Shown: positions 16,911 through 26,413 of the stretch, in pieces | How positions within the stretch are numbered: the first letter of the stretch is position 1 | How the letters are laid out: each line of letters begins with the position of its first letter | Assembly (NCBI RefSeq): GCF_900103735.1 | Contig: NZ_FMXE01000002.1 | Span: 272,393-336,392 of the forward strand | Source of the DNA: Algoriphagus alkaliphilus | Lineage (GTDB): Bacteria; Bacteroidota; Bacteroidia; Cytophagales; Cyclobacteriaceae | Length of the DNA: 64,000 nucleotides | Direction of reading: 5' to 3' | Translations under genes and position numbers: made by a program | The notes under the pieces: model-generated | Told to the model about the DNA's origin: nothing | The model's database searches: none | The model's input: only the letters and a program-made list of their open reading frames with translations

Positions 16911-19718
16911 TCAATTAGACTTATATCTTTTTGATCTCATTTCAAAGGCAGTTTCACCACCTTCCATAACATCACATATTTCTTTCTTAATTGCCGCTTG
17001 TTCAACGGTTCCTGAATGCAAGACTTTTAACGTATTGCTTTCTGTATCCATAGAAACAATAAATTCAGCATCACCATTTACAGGAACATTCGCATTGTGA
17101 GTTACCACAATTAATTGTCTTCTTTCTTTTGCTTGCTTAAGTCTATCTACGATCAACTCATAAACCAATCTGTTATCCAAGTCATCTTCAGGTTGATCAA
17201 GAATTAGAGGTAACCTTCCGTATGACAAAATGAAGGTTAAGATTGCGGTTGTTTTTTGTCCCGCAGATGCAGTTGATAATGACCTAAAGGTAGAAGTGGC
17301 GGTTGGTTTATATTGAATCTCGATCTCATCTTCGGGCAACATCAATTCTATTTCGTCAATTTGAGCATCATTCAACGTTCTAACTAGATTTACAAAAAAT
17401 CCTGAAACGATAGAACCGACATCTTTATTCTCTTTTATCTTTAAAAAAATACTTCTTAAATCCTTTATTTTATTTTCTACATTCCCATTGAAACAAAGCT
17501 CCACTAGAGCATCTACATCAGATTGAAATGAGGTGTTTTCTCTTTGCAAAATTGTTCTTAATCGAGCCTCAAAGTCCACTTTATTTCTGAATGGCTTGAT
17601 ATTAACTTTTACTTTGTCACCAACCAAAACCCCTTTAACAAATTTTTGTCTTAGATCTGTAATTTCCTTACTTAAGCGGAGATATTCATCTCGCAGTCTT
17701 TCTCTTTCTTTTTTATCTAATTTTCGTGTCTCATTTTTAGCAATTATATTTTCAAGTTCTATTTCTAGCTCTGATTTTTCCATTGAAAATCTTTCAAAAC
17801 TTGAAATTGAATCGATACCATCTTTTTCAAGTTCTTCTCGTTTTTGGAAAAATTCTTCTGAGGTCCTTGTCAAATCTTTTTTCCATTGAGATGTATTAAT
17901 TGATTTCTCAAAACCAGATTTAATTTGAACTACTTCTTCTTTTAACTTTTCTAACGATTTTTTTATATTTTCAAATTCTACTATTACAATTTTAGAGGCG
18001 GACTTCAATTCTACCTCATGCGTTTGACTAAAAATTGTAGTATCGAAATCTTCAATTTTAATATTTTGTGCTAATTGATCTATTTGATTTTTCCTATCCT
18101 CGATTTCAGAGCGAAATGCGTTTATCAAGTGGTCTTGATTTGTATATGTTTCTTTTGCTTTTAATAAACTGGCAATTCCACTTTGCTGAAGTTTTTTTAT
18201 GTTTGCTTCTAGATCCTTAATCCGTGTTTCAATTTTACCTTTTCCTGCTATTACTACATCTGCCGTTCTAATTGCTGCAGATTTTTCTAAAAATAATTTT
18301 TTTATATGTTCTCTATCTATTTTTATTTTCTCAAGCCCTTCAATAGCTCTATCAATTCGTTCTCTTAATGCATTAGGCTCTTGTGCAATTTCATAAATCT
18401 GCTTCTGAGAATAGTGTTCAAATTCAAAAAAATCTATATATCCCTCATCTTTTATATCTTCCCAAATCCCTTCCTCATTTCTTTTCTGAATATTGATTGT
18501 TTGAGCTTTTGAATCAGTAATATTGGAAGCAATTATCTTATGAGGAATTTCATTTCTTATGAACTCAATTTCAATTATAGATTCATCTGTTAAGACACCT
18601 TTTTTTTGCCTACCAGATACTTTCTTGTAAAATTCATTATGATCTTCAAGAATTTCTTTTAATTCATTTAAATCGCTCGTCTTATTAAATACTCCACGAA
18701 TAAATCTTAAAATACTCGATTTTCCACTACCTCTGCCTCCTATTAAAGTATTTAGCTGTGGATTAAAATCAATTATTAGAGGTATTTTTTCCTCTGTAAT
18801 AGTAGTATTTAATATAGAAATTGATTTAATCCAAAGATTTGGCTTTGTATATGGAGTATCATTTGAGTCAAAATCATTCTTGATACGATAATCAGGTAAA
18901 AGAAATGCTTGCCTTAACCCTTCCAAAGAAGGGCATTCATCCATTTTTATCCAAGTAAAACGTCTTCCAATACCCCAAAGACCGTGTTTTGGGTTTTTTG
19001 GCTCATGTGGATTATCAGAGAATGTTAGAATTGCTAATTGATTTTCTAAAGCATATTTCACTGGAGTAAACCACGCCTTTAAGAATGAATCATCAATTTG
19101 AGGATTAGGATTATTATAATAGTTGTTTAAAAAGGACTTTAGATCTGTATTTCCCGAAGTTTGGAGCGAAGTGTCCAAAAATTCTTTATGAACAACTTGT
19201 ACGGCGTTTATATCGTCTCGCGAATAGAATTTTTCTAAATTTTGGGCGCTTAATGTATTTAGTCCTGCATATTCGTCAATGTGAGCAGGTATAATCAAAG
19301 CACCGCTTCTAGCAGTAGCTATATCAGCAATTTCAAAAACGGATTTAGTTGTTGTTGCATCTTGTTGACCGTATTGGGTATATTCAATATCACATTTACT
19401 CAAAAAGCTTTTCACATCTTCTTCACCTTTTGATGGGTCAAATAGAATTAGGAGGTGTATTTTTGATGTATCACAAGTTATTTCAACTCCTGGAAAAACC
19501 ACCAATTTCGTTCCACGGGCAGCATCTTGAATTGATGAAATTCCTAATGATGAGTTGTGGTCTGTAACTGCTACACAATCTAAGCCTTGTTCGATGGCTC
19601 TATCTACCCACTGTTTAGCAGTTACGGTTTTATCCAGAAAACATAAGCTTGAAGTAGTATGTAAATGCAAATCACATTTATACCATCGGGCTCCTTTGAA
19701 TAATATATCGTTTTGCAT
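16911..19718 (-). CDS. trlF: TrlF-type protein: PHP domain fused to SMC-like ATPase
   Basis: The product (935 aa) starts with a PHP phosphoesterase/nuclease domain. This is visible as CDLHLHTTS (H18, H20), VAVTDHNSS, FPGVEIT, IIPAHIDE and LTFSDNPHEP, which together provide the metal ligands. It continues with an SMC/RecF-like ATPase: Walker A GGRGSGKSS near residue 325-335, a long coiled coil (about 430-680), signature STASAGQK, and Walker B LILDQPEDDLDN, then VVTHNANVP. This is the TrlF family architecture, often found in mobile elements and suspected to defend against phages. Base composition is clearly more AT-rich than the transfer genes, which suggests separate acquisition. Confidence 0.85.
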   Translation of the reverse strand: MQNDILFKGARWYKCDLHLHTTSSLCFLDKTVTAKQWVDRAIEQGLDCVAVTDHNSSLGISSIQDAARGTKLVVFPGVEITCDTSKIHLLILFDPSKGEEDVKSFLSKCDIEYTQYGQQDATTTKSVFEIADIATARSGALIIPAHIDEYAGLNTLSAQNLEKFYSRDDINAVQVVHKEFLDTSLQTSGNTDLKSFLNNYYNNPNPQIDDSFLKAWFTPVKYALENQLAILTFSDNPHEPKNPKHGLWGIGRRFTWIKMDECPSLEGLRQAFLLPDYRIKNDFDSNDTPYTKPNLWIKSISILNTTITEEKIPLIIDFNPQLNTLIGGRGSGKSSILRFIRGVFNKTSDLNELKEILEDHNEFYKKVSGRQKKGVLTDESIIEIEFIRNEIPHKIIASNITDSKAQTINIQKRNEEGIWEDIKDEGYIDFFEFEHYSQKQIYEIAQEPNALRERIDRAIEGLEKIKIDREHIKKLFLEKSAAIRTADVVIAGKGKIETRIKDLEANIKKLQQSGIASLLKAKETYTNQDHLINAFRSEIEDRKNQIDQLAQNIKIEDFDTTIFSQTHEVELKSASKIVIVEFENIKKSLEKLKEEVVQIKSGFEKSINTSQWKKDLTRTSEEFFQKREELEKDGIDSISSFERFSMEKSELEIELENIIAKNETRKLDKKERERLRDEYLRLSKEITDLRQKFVKGVLVGDKVKVNIKPFRNKVDFEARLRTILQRENTSFQSDVDALVELCFNGNVENKIKDLRSIFLKIKENKDVGSIVSGFFVNLVRTLNDAQIDEIELMLPEDEIEIQYKPTATSTFRSLSTASAGQKTTAILTFILSYGRLPLILDQPEDDLDNRLVYELIVDRLKQAKERRQLIVVTHNANVPVNGDAEFIVSMDTESNTLKVLHSGTVEQAAIKKEICDVMEGGETAFEMRSKRYKSN

Positions 19719-19796
19719 TTACAAATTATTCTTTCTTTTAATTTTGTAATTATTGCCAATTTTCTTGATTTTGTCACTATCTAATTGAAAGTAAAC

Positions 19797-19825
19797 GCTC
19801 CAGCCCATTAAAGGTGGGCTGGAGC
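19797..19825 (-). terminator. Strong hairpin terminator after ardC
   Basis: GCTCCAGCCCA (19797-19807) and TGGGCTGGAGC (19815-19825) form an 11-bp stem. On the minus strand it lies just past the ardC stop at 19833 and is followed by a moderately T-rich stretch. It separates ardC from the TrlF gene. Confidence 0.75.
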
Positions 19826-19832
19826 CTAGCCG

Positions 19833-20759
19833 TTATTCTGGCCGTAATTCCTTCAAGAAGCGGACAGCTTTTGTTGCCTGATTTGCGGCAGGAATAATCA
19901 AGCCTTTGTCGCTTTTCAAAGCTTCTAGCCAGGAACCAATATAAGCAGCATGGTTTGTTTTTTCTAGGGTATTAATCCCAAACTCTGCACAAAGGAACGC
20001 CGCTCCTAATTCTGCGACTAATTCTTCTTTGGCGTAAAGTTCCTGTTTATTGGCATTGAATTCGGATTTGGCTTTAAATCTATCCAATCGGCAATCGGCT
20101 CCTGACCAGTGGATCAGCTCATGCATGAGAACGGAATAATATCCTTCCGTGGCCGAACATGCTGGCGTATCCATAAAACTCAATAGATACGGCATTTGGA
20201 TAAAATCCTCTTTCAGGCTGAAAAAAGCCTGCTCCCCTCCATGTCTGATGATGGCTTTTGTATTTTCTACAAAAGCATCAACTGCATGGATGCGTGATAC
20301 CAGCGGTTCTTTTTTCTCATCTTGATCAGAATGAATGACATCTTCCCCGTTATAACTCTCTAATTGGCAGCGGTTGAAAACGTGGTATGTTTTGAGGAAT
20401 GGGATTTTTTGCAATTCGTCTTGTCCCTCAACTTCTTTTTCCAAAAAGTCATAGTAGACAACCATTGTTCCTTTTTCGCCTTTACGAATGAGTTCTTTGT
20501 TTTCCGACCATTGTTTGAAAGTGGCCCATTCTGGTGATGCAAATTGCTTTTCATGGGCGGTGCACCACAAGAGCAAATTGTTGATCCCGTTATAGTGGTT
20601 TTTGGAAACGGTATTGTACGGAAGTTCCAATGTTGCCCCCTGACCTTTCCAAGGCTTGTACCAAGGAATATTTCCTTTTTCCAATTGGCTGATAATGCGA
20701 TCTGTGACGACTTGGTGAATATCTTGGCGGGATTTTGTTTGAGTGATTGTTTGAGACAT
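19833..20759 (-). CDS. ardC: ArdC-like antirestriction protein (zincin metallopeptidase)
   Basis: The product is 308 aa from the ATG at 20759 (an in-frame start at 20813 would add a non-homologous leader). The N-terminal ssDNA-binding domain (DUF1738) is visible in VTDRIISQLEKGNIPWYKPW and NHYNGINNLLLW. The C-terminal zincin domain has HELIHWSG with HExxH at 213-217. In conjugative plasmids ArdC protects incoming single-stranded DNA from host restriction. Here it lies in the leftward group with the primase and HTH gene, a normal early-entry module. The metal site looks intact. Confidence 0.9.
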   Translation of the reverse strand: MSQTITQTKSRQDIHQVVTDRIISQLEKGNIPWYKPWKGQGATLELPYNTVSKNHYNGINNLLLWCTAHEKQFASPEWATFKQWSENKELIRKGEKGTMVVYYDFLEKEVEGQDELQKIPFLKTYHVFNRCQLESYNGEDVIHSDQDEKKEPLVSRIHAVDAFVENTKAIIRHGGEQAFFSLKEDFIQMPYLLSFMDTPACSATEGYYSVLMHELIHWSGADCRLDRFKAKSEFNANKQELYAKEELVAELGAAFLCAEFGINTLEKTNHAAYIGSWLEALKSDKGLIIPAANQATKAVRFLKELRPE

Positions 20760-21113
20760 GGTGTTGTTCCTTTTCTCGATTGGTTGACGGTTACAGGTGA
20801 TGAAAGACCGCAAGAAAAGTGACCTAACCGGCTGTTATTTTGGTGCGCGAGGAAGCCCGAAGGGCGGGGAAAATAATAGTTGGAGACGGGAATGCTTGCG
20901 GTACATCTCCTGTCCCAAAACCGTCTGCCTCGTTGAGAAAAGAACATGGAAAACCATTGTCCATCACGCCTTAAATCAATCGCCTGATATCTTCTAAAAT
21001 CAGAGAGCTTTGAGCCTTTGGATTTAGGTATTCAGGGCAATAAAATATGGGGGCTGTTGGTTTCCTGTCCGTTTCCTGGCACCTATAGCCGGATTAGATC
21101 TGTTTTGTGGATG
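20760..21113. other. Spacer between the primase and ardC
   Basis: No supported gene. The stretch near 20840-20900 is GC-rich and contains GCCCGAAGGGC. It is the leader of ardC on the minus strand. A structured leader or promoter is likely but not resolved by eye. Confidence 0.4.
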
Positions 21114-22019
21114 TCAGAGACCAAGCTTTTGCATGTGCCAGGCATTGACATCTTTGAAGGGTCGATACACCTCATTCATGGGCGTATGCACCATGAGGCT
21201 GTGTTCTTGCTTGAAAATATGTGTGAGGGCATTTTGAGCTTTGCGTCCCGCCTCATCATTATCCATCCACGTGTAGCCAACCGAATAGCCGTATTGGTAG
21301 AGGTAAGGTAGGATTTGGGTCATATTACTGACCGAGTTGAGGATAATGGTATCGTCTTGAAACGGTCGCCCTTCCAGTTGTGTAATGGCTGATAGATAAT
21401 CCATCATCCCTTCAAAAATATGGATGCCAGGCGGCTTTGATTTCTGGCCTCGGATGAATGATATTGTCTTTGCCCCGACTGAGGCTTTGAAACCAGGCTT
21501 TGTCAATTCCAAGCCGCCATTTTCTGTATCCCAAGCTAGAGCCGTAATGAGCCGTCCCGTATTGGTGTTGAGGACACAAGCCTGTTTCAAGTAATGCTGG
21601 CCAAGAGATAACGGAATGCCTCGTCTGTGGAGGTAGTGAATTAATTGCGGCCTTGTGATGGGAGAAACATAATCCAAGGAATAAACAGGCTGTTTTTTGA
21701 TTTCAGGCTGCTTTTCAAACTTCACAAAGACGACATTGCTGCCAATCAGACGATCCAGCCATTTCAAGGCATCGGATACAGAATTGGCTTGACATTGCGA
21801 TTGCAAGATGGCCTGAGCCAATCGGACGGTATCGCCTCCGATGGCTTCGCCAAAATCAAACCATAAGTTTTTTTCATTGTGAACATGGAAGCTGGCGGTT
21901 TTCTCAGCTCGAAGCGGAGAGAGAAACCAGCTTTCTTGATTGTTGCAGCGTGTGGGTTTTAGACCGACACGGTTCAGGATTTCAGATATAGGAATAGCCT
22001 TAGCCTGTTCGATGTTCAT
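21114..22019 (-). CDS. Toprim-domain primase (CHC2-like N-terminus)
   Basis: The product of 301 aa resembles the short primases found on Bacteroidota mobile elements. The N-terminal part has the SPLRAEKTASFHVHNEKNLW and FDFGEAIGGDTV segments of a CHC2-type zinc-binding fold, but without obvious cysteines in the usual spacing, so the zinc site may be lost. The C-terminal Toprim fold has the acidic motif HIFEGMMDYLSA and the DxD-like YTWMDNDEAGRKA. It probably primes the complementary strand after transfer. It is the second gene of a leftward unit starting at the HTH gene. Confidence 0.85.
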   Translation of the reverse strand: MNIEQAKAIPISEILNRVGLKPTRCNNQESWFLSPLRAEKTASFHVHNEKNLWFDFGEAIGGDTVRLAQAILQSQCQANSVSDALKWLDRLIGSNVVFVKFEKQPEIKKQPVYSLDYVSPITRPQLIHYLHRRGIPLSLGQHYLKQACVLNTNTGRLITALAWDTENGGLELTKPGFKASVGAKTISFIRGQKSKPPGIHIFEGMMDYLSAITQLEGRPFQDDTIILNSVSNMTQILPYLYQYGYSVGYTWMDNDEAGRKAQNALTHIFKQEHSLMVHTPMNEVYRPFKDVNAWHMQKLGL

Positions 22020-22094
22020 CGAAGACTCCTTGTAATATCAAATGTTGAGTTAAGAGGTCGCTAGGGCTGAAGCCCTCACGGGGTCAGCCCAAGG

Positions 22095-22298
22095 CTAACT
22101 TTGTAAATTCCGCTGCATGAAGGCGTCCAAGTCAGATTTGCGGTAACGCACCGCACGACCGACTTTGAGCGGTTTGAGGTCATAGCGTTTGGTGCAATCC
22201 CAAACAGCCATGGTGTTCGGAGAAATGCCAAGATATTTGGCGGCAGTCTTTCGATCCATCAGTTGGTTTTGTGGATCATCTTGAAAATTGCGTGTCAT
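22095..22298 (-). CDS. Excisionase-family HTH protein, 67 aa
   Basis: The product is a single MerR/excisionase-like domain (HTH_17): MDRKTAAKYLGISPNTMAVW is the HTH, followed by the wing VGRAVRYRKSDLDAFM. Such proteins bind repeated sites as recombination directionality factors or regulate early genes. It is the promoter-proximal gene of the leftward primase-ardC unit. A second HTH protein at 9509 could serve the other integrase. Confidence 0.85.
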   Translation of the reverse strand: MTRNFQDDPQNQLMDRKTAAKYLGISPNTMAVWDCTKRYDLKPLKVGRAVRYRKSDLDAFMQRNLQS

Positions 22299-22601
22299 AT
22301 AAAAATCCTTTCCGTGCCCATATGAAACCCGTTTCCATTCCGAAACTAGGAATACAGTCCTTATATCACAGTAAATCGAAAACTGAAGAGGAATTTCATC
22401 CTATATTAAATAAATAGGTTTAGATAAGAAGGGTTAAAGACTGAAGAAATCCTGATACAAGAAATTAAACATCTGAATTACAATTAAATATAAAACTGAC
22501 AAAAAGCTCAAGGCTGTGTACCAAACGAAGTGAACAGATTTTTGCATGAATTTTAAATGAAAATTCTATCACCTTGAAAGCTTCTGGGATATATTGGCTT
22601 T
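22299..22601. other. Divergent promoter spacer
   Basis: These 303 bp lie between the leftward HTH gene and the rightward AbiEi-like gene. They are AT-rich and contain no plausible ORF. They should hold both promoters, but no clear consensus box is visible. Confidence 0.4.
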
Positions 22602-23186
22602 ATGAAGACCTTGGAAAAGTTGAAAGGCCATTTGCAACGTGGAAACCTATATCGCCGCTCTGATTTAGAGCAGTGGTCAACAAGTGTGGACAGGCATTTG
22701 AGGCAATTGGTAGCTGAAGGAACTCTCCAAAAAATGTCTCAGGGTCTTTACTATTTCCCAAAGGAGACTGATTTCGGCCCAGCTCCCCCTGATGAAAGTT
22801 CTCTCGTTCAGGCTTTTCTTAAGGATGATAATTTCTTGATCTTCTCCCCAAATGACTACAACTCTCTAAGAGTTGGAACCACACAGCTATATAACAAAAG
22901 GATTGTATATAACCACAAGCGCCATGGTGAATTTGAGCTAGGTGGTCGGAAATTCTTTTTCCACATGAAGCCCAAATTTCCAAAGAAACTTACACCAGAG
23001 TTTCTGCTGGTCGATTTGGTCAATAACTTGGACACATTGGCCGAGGATCAAAATCTTATCCTATGCAATATTTTGATAAAGACGAAAATTCAAAACATCT
23101 CCAAAATGAAACAGAATGTGACAGCCTATGGGGGATTAAGAGCGAAGAAAATACTTTTGCCTATATTGGAAGAAACATTAGGCTAA
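22602..23186 (+). CDS. AbiEi-like (DUF6088-type) winged-helix protein
   Basis: The product of 194 aa has an N-terminal winged helix (KGHLQRGNLYRRSDLEQWS then LRQLVAEGTLQKMSQGLYYF), as in AbiEi antitoxins of type IV toxin-antitoxin systems. A domain with NYNSLRVGTT-like and HMKPKFPKKLTPEFLLVDLV segments follows, as in the AbiEi C-terminal antitoxin part. No AbiEii nucleotidyltransferase toxin gene follows, so the antitoxin is orphaned or works with another partner. The hsdM gene starts 160 bp downstream, and co-regulation is possible. Confidence 0.65.
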   Translation: MKTLEKLKGHLQRGNLYRRSDLEQWSTSVDRHLRQLVAEGTLQKMSQGLYYFPKETDFGPAPPDESSLVQAFLKDDNFLIFSPNDYNSLRVGTTQLYNKRIVYNHKRHGEFELGGRKFFFHMKPKFPKKLTPEFLLVDLVNNLDTLAEDQNLILCNILIKTKIQNISKMKQNVTAYGGLRAKKILLPILEETLG

Positions 23187-23347
23187 TAGGCTTTTTAATA
23201 AGTAAACTCATGGAGCCACCTATCCGATTTCATTCAAACTGGAAAGAAAAGACCTAAATCAAGCCTAATTAACCATTAATCATTTGGAATTTTTCCGCTA
23301 CTTGGTAGAAAGGAAGAAGCTCACATTTTCAAGATTGAAGCATACGC

Positions 23348-25147
23348 ATGAAAAATTTTAAGGAAAAAGCCGACCTGATCTGGAAAGTCGCCGACTTGCT
23401 AAGAGGTGACTACAAACAGTCAGACTATGGGAAGGTGATCCTACCTATGACAGTCCTCAGACGATTGGACTGTATTCTGAAGCCAACAAAAGATAAGGTT
23501 TTGAACTACCTGCCGAAGGTAGAAACCCTGAAAGAGGGCGCAAAAGACATCGCTCTCAATAAGATCGCAGGACATAGCTTTCATAATAGAAGCTCGTTTG
23601 ACTTCGATAAGATTGTGGCAGATCCAAATAATGTTGCGGCCAACCTTCGGAATTACATCAATGGCTTTTCGACCAGCGCACGGGAGATCATAGAGTATTT
23701 CAACTTTGATGATCATATCGACCGTTTGGATGATCCAAAGGCAGATATCCTTTTTCGGGTGGTAAAATCCTTTCAGGAGATTGATCTTTCGGATATGGAG
23801 TCCATTGAGATGGGCTATACTTTTGAGGAACTGATCCGAAAATTTGCAGAACAGTCTAATGAAACCGCCGGAGAACACTTTACCCCAAGAGAAATTATCC
23901 GCTTGATGGTGAATCTCTTGTTCATCGAGGATATTGAAATCCTGACCATCGAAGGAATTGTGAAAACCCTATACGATCCAACAGCTGGGACTGGAGGGAT
24001 GCTTTCAGGTGGGGAACAATACGTGAAAGAGCTTAACCCTAAAGCTGAACTCAAGGTCTTTGGGCAGGAAATCAATCCAGAGTCCTATGCAATCTGTAAA
24101 GCAGATATGTTGATCAAAGGGCAAAATCCAAGCAACATAAAGTTTGGAAATACCCTATCCAACGATCAGCTAGCAGAAGAGCAGTTTGATTACCAAATTT
24201 CCAATCCGCCTTTTGGTGTCGATTGGAAAAAGGCCGAAAAAACCATCAAAGCCGAATCAGACAAGAAAGGCATGGATGGCCGTTTCGGAGCAGGACTGCC
24301 CCGTATCAATGACGGTTCCCTACTGTTCTTACAACATATGATTTCTAAGATGAAGGATAGCGGATCAAGGATTGCTATTGTCTTCAGCGGCTCACCACTA
24401 TTCACGGGTGCGGCTGAAAGTGGGGAAAGCAATATCCGAAAATGGATCATCGAGAATGACTGGCTGGAAGCTGTTATTGCCTTACCCGATCAGCTTTTCT
24501 ACAACACTGGGATCAACACCTATATCTGGATTGTGACCAATCAAAAGTCAGATAAACGCAAAGGAAAAGTACAGCTCATCAATGCGACTGGTGCCAAAGA
24601 CGAAGAGTTGGTCAAAGAAGGTGAATTGGAATTCAACCGTTTCTGGCAAAAGATGGACAGAAGCTTGGGTAACAAGCGTAAAAAAATCATCGAAAACGGT
24701 TCTGAACGAGGCATCGGGTTCATCACCAACCTTTACGGAAACTTTGAGGAAAATGAGTTCGTCAAAATCCTTCCAAATGAGTTTTTTGGCTATTGGCGAA
24801 TTACCGTAGAGCAGCCACTAAAGGAAAATGGGAAAGTGGTAAAAAGTAAAGGACAACCCAAGCCCGACACTTCCTTACGAGATTATGAAAACATACCATT
24901 CTTAAAAAAGGATGCAGATGGCAATCTTGTACAACAAACTATTGAAACATACTTTGAAGAAGAAGTAATACCGCATTTGCCTGAAGCTTGGATTGACCAC
25001 AGCAAAACCAAAGTTGGGTATGAAATAAATTTTACCAAGTATTTCTATGAGTTCAAGCCATTGAGACCATTGGCAAATATCAAAGCCGATATTTTGGCTT
25101 TGGAAGAAAAGACTTTGGAAACTGAAAAAACGGTATTGAACTCATGA
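23348..25147 (+). CDS. hsdM: Type I restriction-modification methyltransferase HsdM
   Basis: The product (599 aa) methylates adenine in the target and pairs with HsdS and HsdR. An N-terminal helical HsdM_N domain is visible (FKEKADLIWKVADLLRGDYK). The AdoMet loop DPTAGTGGML begins at residue 210 and the catalytic NPPF at 286. No active-site residue is missing. It overlaps the hsdS start by 4 bp (ATGA). The five genes from hsdM to the Doc-like toxin are joined by overlaps or gaps of 1-3 bp, so they form one operon. Confidence 0.97.
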   Translation: MKNFKEKADLIWKVADLLRGDYKQSDYGKVILPMTVLRRLDCILKPTKDKVLNYLPKVETLKEGAKDIALNKIAGHSFHNRSSFDFDKIVADPNNVAANLRNYINGFSTSAREIIEYFNFDDHIDRLDDPKADILFRVVKSFQEIDLSDMESIEMGYTFEELIRKFAEQSNETAGEHFTPREIIRLMVNLLFIEDIEILTIEGIVKTLYDPTAGTGGMLSGGEQYVKELNPKAELKVFGQEINPESYAICKADMLIKGQNPSNIKFGNTLSNDQLAEEQFDYQISNPPFGVDWKKAEKTIKAESDKKGMDGRFGAGLPRINDGSLLFLQHMISKMKDSGSRIAIVFSGSPLFTGAAESGESNIRKWIIENDWLEAVIALPDQLFYNTGINTYIWIVTNQKSDKRKGKVQLINATGAKDEELVKEGELEFNRFWQKMDRSLGNKRKKIIENGSERGIGFITNLYGNFEENEFVKILPNEFFGYWRITVEQPLKENGKVVKSKGQPKPDTSLRDYENIPFLKKDADGNLVQQTIETYFEEEVIPHLPEAWIDHSKTKVGYEINFTKYFYEFKPLRPLANIKADILALEEKTLETEKTVLNS

Positions 25148-26412
25148 GAAAATACGATAGATACAAAGATTCTGGAATTGAATGGATTGGTGAGATTCCG
25201 AATCATTGGGATAGCTCACGATACAGGTATTTCTATTTTTCCAATATGGGTGTTACTCTCTTAAAGGAGGATGTCAAGGAAGATGGAATTTTTCCCGTTT
25301 ATAGTGCTACTGAAACAGACGTTTTATTCGGATATGTTGACGAAGCATCAGTAATATTAAATGAAGGTGACATTGTAATTCCTGCTCGTGGCAATTCAAT
25401 TGGTCACATTAAAGTCGTGGCTTCACCATCAACTTCAACTCAGACGACTATCTATTCCAAAAAGATTAGTCAAAATATTGAAACAAAATTTGTGAAATAT
25501 TTCCTTCAAGGGTTAAGAGAGCATTTGTTTCAGTTTGATAGGACTGCAATTCCGCAAATAACAGTAAATCAAGTGAAGAATAACCCTTTGGTTATTCCAA
25601 CCCCCGAAGAACAAATCGCTATTGCCGACTACCTCGACAGAAAAACATCCGAAATGGACGAACTGATTGCAGACAAAAAACGCCTACTCGAACTCTACGA
25701 AGAAGAAAAAACTGCCATCATCAACCAAGCTGTTACCAAAGGCATTAACCCTGATTTACCTATGAAAGATTCAGGCATTGAATGGTTGGGGGAAATTCCA
25801 GAGCATTGGGAGGTGAAGAAAATTGGACATTGTGGTAAAATCGTAAGAGGAGGGAGTCCAAGGCCAACAGGAGATCCAAGATATTTTTTTGGTGACTATA
25901 TCCATTGGATAACAGTTAAAGAAGTTACCAATGCAGTAGGGAAATATGTTGTAGGAACAGAAGAATATTTAACAGAAGAAGGAAGTAAGAATAGTAGAAT
26001 AATTGAACCTGAGACACTTTTACTTTCTAATAGTGGTGCAACTTTAGGTGTTCCTAAAATCTCAAAGATTAGAGGTTGCATAAATGATGGCTCGGTAGCA
26101 TTTCCAGAGCTAAAATCTTTTTTAGACAGAGATTACTTGTATTATTTTTTTGTTAGTCATACAGACATATATAGAGAACAAATGGCTGGTAATGGTCAGC
26201 CTAATCTGAATACAGAAATAATCAAATCTACATTTATTCCCGTACCATCAACCGTTCAAGAACAGACAGCCATTGTTGATTTTATTGAATCCGAAACTCA
26301 GAAAGTAATTGCTAAAAAATCAAAAACCGAAAAACTGATTGAATTATTAACTGAATATCGAACTGCTTTGATTAGTGATGTGGTAACTGGTAAAGTAAAG
26401 GTGATAGACTAA
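25144..26412 (+). CDS. hsdS: Type I restriction specificity subunit HsdS
   Basis: This 422-aa subunit sets the recognition sequence with two target-recognition domains. Each half begins with a conserved repeat: KDSGIEWIGEIPNHW at the start and KDSGIEWLGEIPEHW at about residue 209. Each ends in a helical conserved region (EEQIAIADYLDRKTSE and VQEQTAIVDFIESETQ). The near-identical half boundaries could let TRDs be exchanged by recombination. Both halves look intact. It overlaps hsdM by 4 bp and ends 1 bp before hsdR. Confidence 0.96.
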   Translation: MRKYDRYKDSGIEWIGEIPNHWDSSRYRYFYFSNMGVTLLKEDVKEDGIFPVYSATETDVLFGYVDEASVILNEGDIVIPARGNSIGHIKVVASPSTSTQTTIYSKKISQNIETKFVKYFLQGLREHLFQFDRTAIPQITVNQVKNNPLVIPTPEEQIAIADYLDRKTSEMDELIADKKRLLELYEEEKTAIINQAVTKGINPDLPMKDSGIEWLGEIPEHWEVKKIGHCGKIVRGGSPRPTGDPRYFFGDYIHWITVKEVTNAVGKYVVGTEEYLTEEGSKNSRIIEPETLLLSNSGATLGVPKISKIRGCINDGSVAFPELKSFLDRDYLYYFFVSHTDIYREQMAGNGQPNLNTEIIKSTFIPVPSTVQEQTAIVDFIESETQKVIAKKSKTEKLIELLTEYRTALISDVVTGKVKVID

Positions 26413-26413
26413 T

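Noticed and set aside
20360..20947. A 195-aa reading frame on the minus strand
   Set aside because: It overlaps ardC in another frame, and its product (low-complexity, Cys- and Ser-rich) shows no domain.
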